Shown in pieces: positions 13,825 through 16,327 of a stretch of 16,327 bases of DNA. Made by a program: the position numbers and the translations under genes. The stretch is from positions 1 to 16,327 of the forward strand of contig JAOXRY010000396.1 of the NCBI GenBank assembly GCA_025800305.1, written 5' to 3'. The notes beneath the pieces were generated by a model, which saw only the letters and a program-made list of their open reading frames with translations, searched no databases and was not told where the DNA came from. Source of the stretch: Campylobacterales bacterium (GTDB taxonomy: Bacteria; Campylobacterota; Campylobacteria; Campylobacterales; SZUA-545). Positions within the stretch are counted from its first letter, which is position 1. The number at the start of each line of letters is the position of its first letter.

Positions 13825-15028
13825 AAAACTCTCTTTTCTAATCATCTTTGGATCTTTTTTATACTCTTCCAATCCTGTAGTTCTTATCAACGATATTAGG
13901 TTAAATAGTGGACTGAACGCCCTTATTGAAAACCCCATACTAAACCACTCTAGCATTAATCATAGCAATTACGTTAACTTTAATAAAATTGTTGGTCACA
14001 ACCAACGAAAAGGACGACCTTATTTTACTGGAGAAAAACCAGCAGATAGAGCTATTTATAAAGGATATAAAAGCAGAAGTGTTTTGGAAAATGTCTCTAA
14101 TGGTCAAGAAAATTTCTCCCTATCTATAGATGGGTTAATGAGTGCAATATACCACCGTTTTGGATTTTTGAGTTTTAACATCAATGAAATTGGGTATGGA
14201 AGGAGTAATAAATCCTATGTATACAATATGGGAAACAGCCACCTTAATGATCTATGTAACTCTAACTTTGGAAAGCCAAAAGAGGGGCACTACGTCTACA
14301 ATATCTGTAAAAATAAACAATTAAAAATCAAGTCTGAGATCTTTGGCAAAGCAGAGAATAAACTTATTGATGAAAATCCAGACTATGTCTTTCACCCTTT
14401 TAACAATCAGACCAATGTTCCTCCTGTTTTTTATGAAGAAGATCCAGATCCTCTTCCTAGACACAAAGTCAGCGGTTATCCACTTAGCATTGAATTTAAT
14501 AAAAATAGATTTGACATGGCTAATTTTAAAGCTAAAAGTTTTGAGCTGTTAGATGAATCTCTTACACCTTTAGATCTGATTTCCCATAAAGGTGAAACCA
14601 CTATGAGTGAGAAAAACGATCCTAATAAAAAGTTTTCAAAACATCAATTTGCTATCTTCCCAAAAAAGAGGCTGGACTATGGGAAAACTTATCATGGAAG
14701 ATTTTCCTACACCTACAATGGAACTTTTCAAACAATCCAATGGAGTTTTCAAACAAAAGATTTAGAAGATCTTATCACCTATCAAGAAAAACCCATTCCT
14801 ATTGTTTTAGGAAATAGTTACAATATCTATATCCCTCCGTCAACCCCTTGGGAGGTTATTACAAGGGTAAATTCCAATTGTTCATATTTTAACAGTGGAA
14901 ATGTTGATATAATTACCAAACTATACGATAATAATACAGTTAAGGTTCAAATCTTTGGAGAGAAAGTCAAAGAGTGCACCATTAAACTAAACAACAAAAA
15001 AACTATAAAGTTGATAATCCAACAGTAA
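13817..15028 (+). CDS. Secreted CAP-domain (SCP/PR1-like) protein
   Basis: The product has 403 residues with a signal peptide at 1-17 (MIRKLSFLIIFGSFLYS). The CAP fold covers about 20-140: LINDIRLNSGLNAL opens the first helix, and the residues that line the CAP cavity appear in order as His49 (NHSNYV), His61 (VGH), Glu91 (LENVSNG), His113 (IYHRFGF) and Glu124 (NEIGYG). Residues about 210-320 (SGYPLSIEFN, NDPNKKFSKHQFAIFPKKRL, QWSFQTKDL) form a beta-rich, Ig-like second domain that often follows CAP domains in bacteria. The last 75 residues are a further small beta domain that I do not recognise. Bacterial CAP proteins are extracytoplasmic with mostly unknown activity. The ATG overlaps the end of the transporter by 8 bases, implying coupled translation, and the ribosome site is weak. 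Confidence 0.85.
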   Translation: MIRKLSFLIIFGSFLYSSNPVVLINDIRLNSGLNALIENPILNHSSINHSNYVNFNKIVGHNQRKGRPYFTGEKPADRAIYKGYKSRSVLENVSNGQENFSLSIDGLMSAIYHRFGFLSFNINEIGYGRSNKSYVYNMGNSHLNDLCNSNFGKPKEGHYVYNICKNKQLKIKSEIFGKAENKLIDENPDYVFHPFNNQTNVPPVFYEEDPDPLPRHKVSGYPLSIEFNKNRFDMANFKAKSFELLDESLTPLDLISHKGETTMSEKNDPNKKFSKHQFAIFPKKRLDYGKTYHGRFSYTYNGTFQTIQWSFQTKDLEDLITYQEKPIPIVLGNSYNIYIPPSTPWEVITRVNSNCSYFNSGNVDIITKLYDNNTVKVQIFGEKVKECTIKLNNKKTIKLIIQQ

Positions 15029-15042
15029 CAAAAGGAGAAGCT

Positions 15043-15342
15043 ATGGATGTAAAAAAATGCCAATCAATTGAAGAAGTTAGAAATGAAATTGACGCCATTG
15101 ACAGCCAAATCGTTGACTTAATTGGAAAAAGAAGTAAATATGTAAAACAAGCTGCTACTTTTAAAAAGTCTGTTGAAGATGTAAAAAGCGAAGATAGAGT
15201 CAAAGAGGTCATTTCAAAAACAAAAACAAAAGCTGTAGAAAACGGTCTTTCTCCTTTTATGGTAGAAGAGCTTTTCAAAGGACTTATCGATAAGATGGTT
15301 GCTTTTGAGATTGAGGAGTTTCAAAATACTAAGGCATTTTAA
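15043..15342 (+). CDS. Chorismate mutase, AroQ type (type II fold)
   Basis: This is a 99-residue, all-helical chorismate mutase, converting chorismate to prephenate for phenylalanine and tyrosine. SIEEVRNEIDAIDSQIVDLIGKRSKYVKQAATFK is the first long helix with Arg13 and Arg30 in active-site spacing, Lys41 or Lys42 follows, and SEDRVKEV gives Arg52. The C-terminal helix ends EFQNTKAF, an ending I associate with Campylobacterota members of this small family. Isochorismate-pyruvate lyases (PchB) share this fold and length, so that reaction is a lesser alternative. A very good AAAAGGAG lies five bases before the ATG, so it may be translated more strongly than its upstream neighbours. It is the last gene of the plus-strand operon; its final codons form the left arm of the terminator. 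No other aromatic amino acid gene is adjacent. Confidence 0.9.
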   Translation: MDVKKCQSIEEVRNEIDAIDSQIVDLIGKRSKYVKQAATFKKSVEDVKSEDRVKEVISKTKTKAVENGLSPFMVEELFKGLIDKMVAFEIEEFQNTKAF

Positions 15343-15354
15343 GCCTTAGTTTTT
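15328..15354 (+). terminator. Intrinsic terminator of the kinase-to-chorismate mutase operon
   Basis: ACTAAGGC (15328-15335) and GCCTTAGT (15343-15350) form a perfect 8-bp stem with a 7-base loop ATTTTAA, followed by TTTTATACTC and six more T. The stop codon of chorismate mutase lies in the loop. On the minus strand the same stem is followed only by ATTTTG, so termination there would be weaker. Confidence 0.85.
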
Positions 15355-15406
15355 ATACTCTTTTTTAAATTAGGAAATTTATTCTGTTTTCTTTGATTGC
15401 AATCCA

Positions 15407-15666
15407 TTAGATCTGAAAAATCATTATTCTTCCAAAACTTCTCTCTTCTTGTTCTTTATAACCACCTTCACTACTATCATAGAGTTTCATCTTTTGGCCT
15501 TCAATTTCAGAAATAACTCCATCTGTATAATCAATATAGAAGTCCAAAACCTTTTCTACAATTTTTTTGGGAATAATGAAAGGCAGAACGAACAATTTCT
15601 AACTCTCAGGTAATAGACTCCATTAAGAGAAATAAGTTTCTTAACTGTTGCCATACCATATTTCAT
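15407..15666 (-). pseudogene. Short split reading frame, possible gene remnant or -1 frameshift gene
   Basis: Two overlapping minus-strand frames occupy the otherwise empty stretch 15355-15730. The first runs from ATG at 15666 to TAG at 15556 (36 codons, opening MKYGMATVKKLISLNGVYYL). The second has only a TTG start at 15595 and ends at 15407 (62 codons, ending RSFGRIMIFQI). They meet at a run of seven A, and a -1 shift on A-AAA-AAA, just before the first frame's TAG, would join them into about 86 residues. LNGVYYLRVR faintly recalls the N-termini of some tyrosine recombinases, so a decayed integrase is possible, but this is weak. No Shine-Dalgarno precedes either start. The rest of the gap holds a 10-bp palindrome GATTGCAATC at 15395-15404 and nothing else I can name. 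Confidence 0.3.
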
Positions 15667-15730
15667 AATATGCTATTAGTTATGTTTTGATGTGTTACTT
15701 CATTTATTTTATCTTCAAAGAAAAAGAAAA

Positions 15731-16327
15731 TTAATTATTTACTTTTTGTTCTATAGCTGGTAGCTGCAAGTTTTTACTATTAGGCTTTTTAAAAATACTG
15801 GGTATTTTCTTTTTCTCATCAATATAGATATCTACTCCACTATTAATGTATATATTTCCTTTATAGTAGTGGTCTTTTTCTAACTCAGATATAAAATAGA
15901 CTCTATCTTGTGTAGTTTCTTCTGTTTCCATATTTAATACTTTTAAGTAGACCTCTAGGTCTTTTTCTAAAATATCCACTGGAATATATAGATTAGCTCT
16001 ACTTTTATAATCTTCAAAAGAAATAGAGGTATCAAATAAGATACTCTTAAATTTACTAATTACAAGTTTATCTTTACTTAGTAGTGTTATTTTAAATTTT
16101 CCTAAACTATCAAAAGTAGAGAAGATCTCAAACATATCTCCATTTTTTTCTAAAGCTTCTTTTGGAAGAGATGAGCTAAAATCAGAAAATTCCTTTCTAT
16201 CTCTAGTTATATTAGAATCTATCTTGTTTATATAAACTTTTTTTTCAACTATTTTATCTTTATAAACAATTTTATCAATCTCTTTTACTTGTTTTATAAG
16301 TTCTACAGTCTCGATTTTTTTTTCGTC
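15731..16327 (-). CDS. Unrecognised protein, C-terminal 198 residues (5' end off window)
   Basis: The frame is open from the window edge at 16327 to TAA at 15731-15733; an internal ATG at 16135 is only one of its Met codons, and the 64 codons before it are also open and of similar composition. The visible part begins with a charged, probably helical or stalk-like stretch (VKEIDKIVYKDKIVEKK), then a Lys/Asp-rich mixed region with alternating hydrophobic residues (YKSRANLYIPVDILEKDLEVYLKVL, GNIYINSGVDIYIDEKK) that looks beta-rich. No membrane helix, Cys or catalytic motif is seen in this part. The KDKIVEKK-type stalk suggests, weakly, an envelope protein with an anchor upstream of the window. 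I do not recognise a family. It faces the plus-strand operon tail to tail across a 376-base gap after the terminator. Confidence 0.7.
   Translation of the reverse strand, partial: DEKKIETVELIKQVKEIDKIVYKDKIVEKKVYINKIDSNITRDRKEFSDFSSSLPKEALEKNGDMFEIFSTFDSLGKFKITLLSKDKLVISKFKSILFDTSISFEDYKSRANLYIPVDILEKDLEVYLKVLNMETEETTQDRVYFISELEKDHYYKGNIYINSGVDIYIDEKKKIPSIFKKPNSKNLQLPAIEQKVNN

Noticed and set aside
14343..14552. Plus-strand 69-codon open frame
   Set aside because: It is an alternate frame inside the CAP-domain gene with no ribosome site.
15003..15278. Minus-strand 91-codon open frame
   Set aside because: It is antisense to the chorismate mutase gene, which has clear family motifs and a strong ribosome site.
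16135..16135. ATG as the true start of the right-edge protein
   Set aside because: The frame stays open for 64 more codons to the window edge with coding-like composition and no Shine-Dalgarno is seen before this ATG.

Overview
This window looks like a chromosomal segment of a low-GC, free-living member of the Campylobacterota (former Epsilonproteobacteria), in the broad Sulfurimonas/Sulfurovum/Arcobacter range. The evidence is the AT-rich sequence, the Campylobacterota-style chorismate mutase, SurA-like and PpiD-like proteins, the 'HQWRQPLN' histidine kinase, and the ECLVR-type EAL domain. No genus can be fixed from sequence reading alone. I saw no tRNA, rRNA, CRISPR array, insertion sequence or intact integrase.

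Minus-strand block (10470 down to 1). Reading with transcription the order is rdgB (XTP/dITP pyrophosphatase), leuC (isopropylmalate isomerase large subunit), a response regulator-PAS-GGDEF-EAL protein, tsaD (t6A tRNA modification), a SurA-like periplasmic chaperone, a membrane-anchored PpiD-like chaperone, ftsA, ftsZ, and the first 182 codons of an exported protein that resembles LpoA-type type-1 periplasmic-binding folds. The EAL gene, tsaD and the SurA-like gene are joined by 4-base stop/start overlaps. The later genes are separated by 35 to 70 bases. Two strong hairpins sit in this block: one buries the Shine-Dalgarno of ftsA, the other lies between ftsA and ftsZ. The block links nucleotide-pool cleaning, tRNA modification, envelope protein folding and septum formation, probably as a growth-related transcription unit.

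Divergent region and plus-strand block (10471 to 15354). A 118-base divergent spacer carries a perfect 10-bp inverted repeat and a plausible -10 element. It is followed by four tightly packed genes: a double-Cache sensor histidine kinase, a YajR-like MFS transporter, a secreted CAP-domain protein and an AroQ-type chorismate mutase. They end at a clear intrinsic terminator. The MFS gene seems to have lost its ATG: the expected ATGA overlap with the kinase stop reads ATAA, so its N-terminus can only be read from an ATA codon or from a GTG 60 bases downstream that would remove most of TM1.

Right edge (15355 to 16327). A gene-poor stretch holds a short broken or frameshifted reading frame on the minus strand. 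It is followed by the C-terminal 198 codons of an unrecognised minus-strand protein that runs off the window.

Across the whole window the palindrome AGATCT is far commoner than base composition predicts (about 37 copies by eye), with no longer shared flank that I can see.
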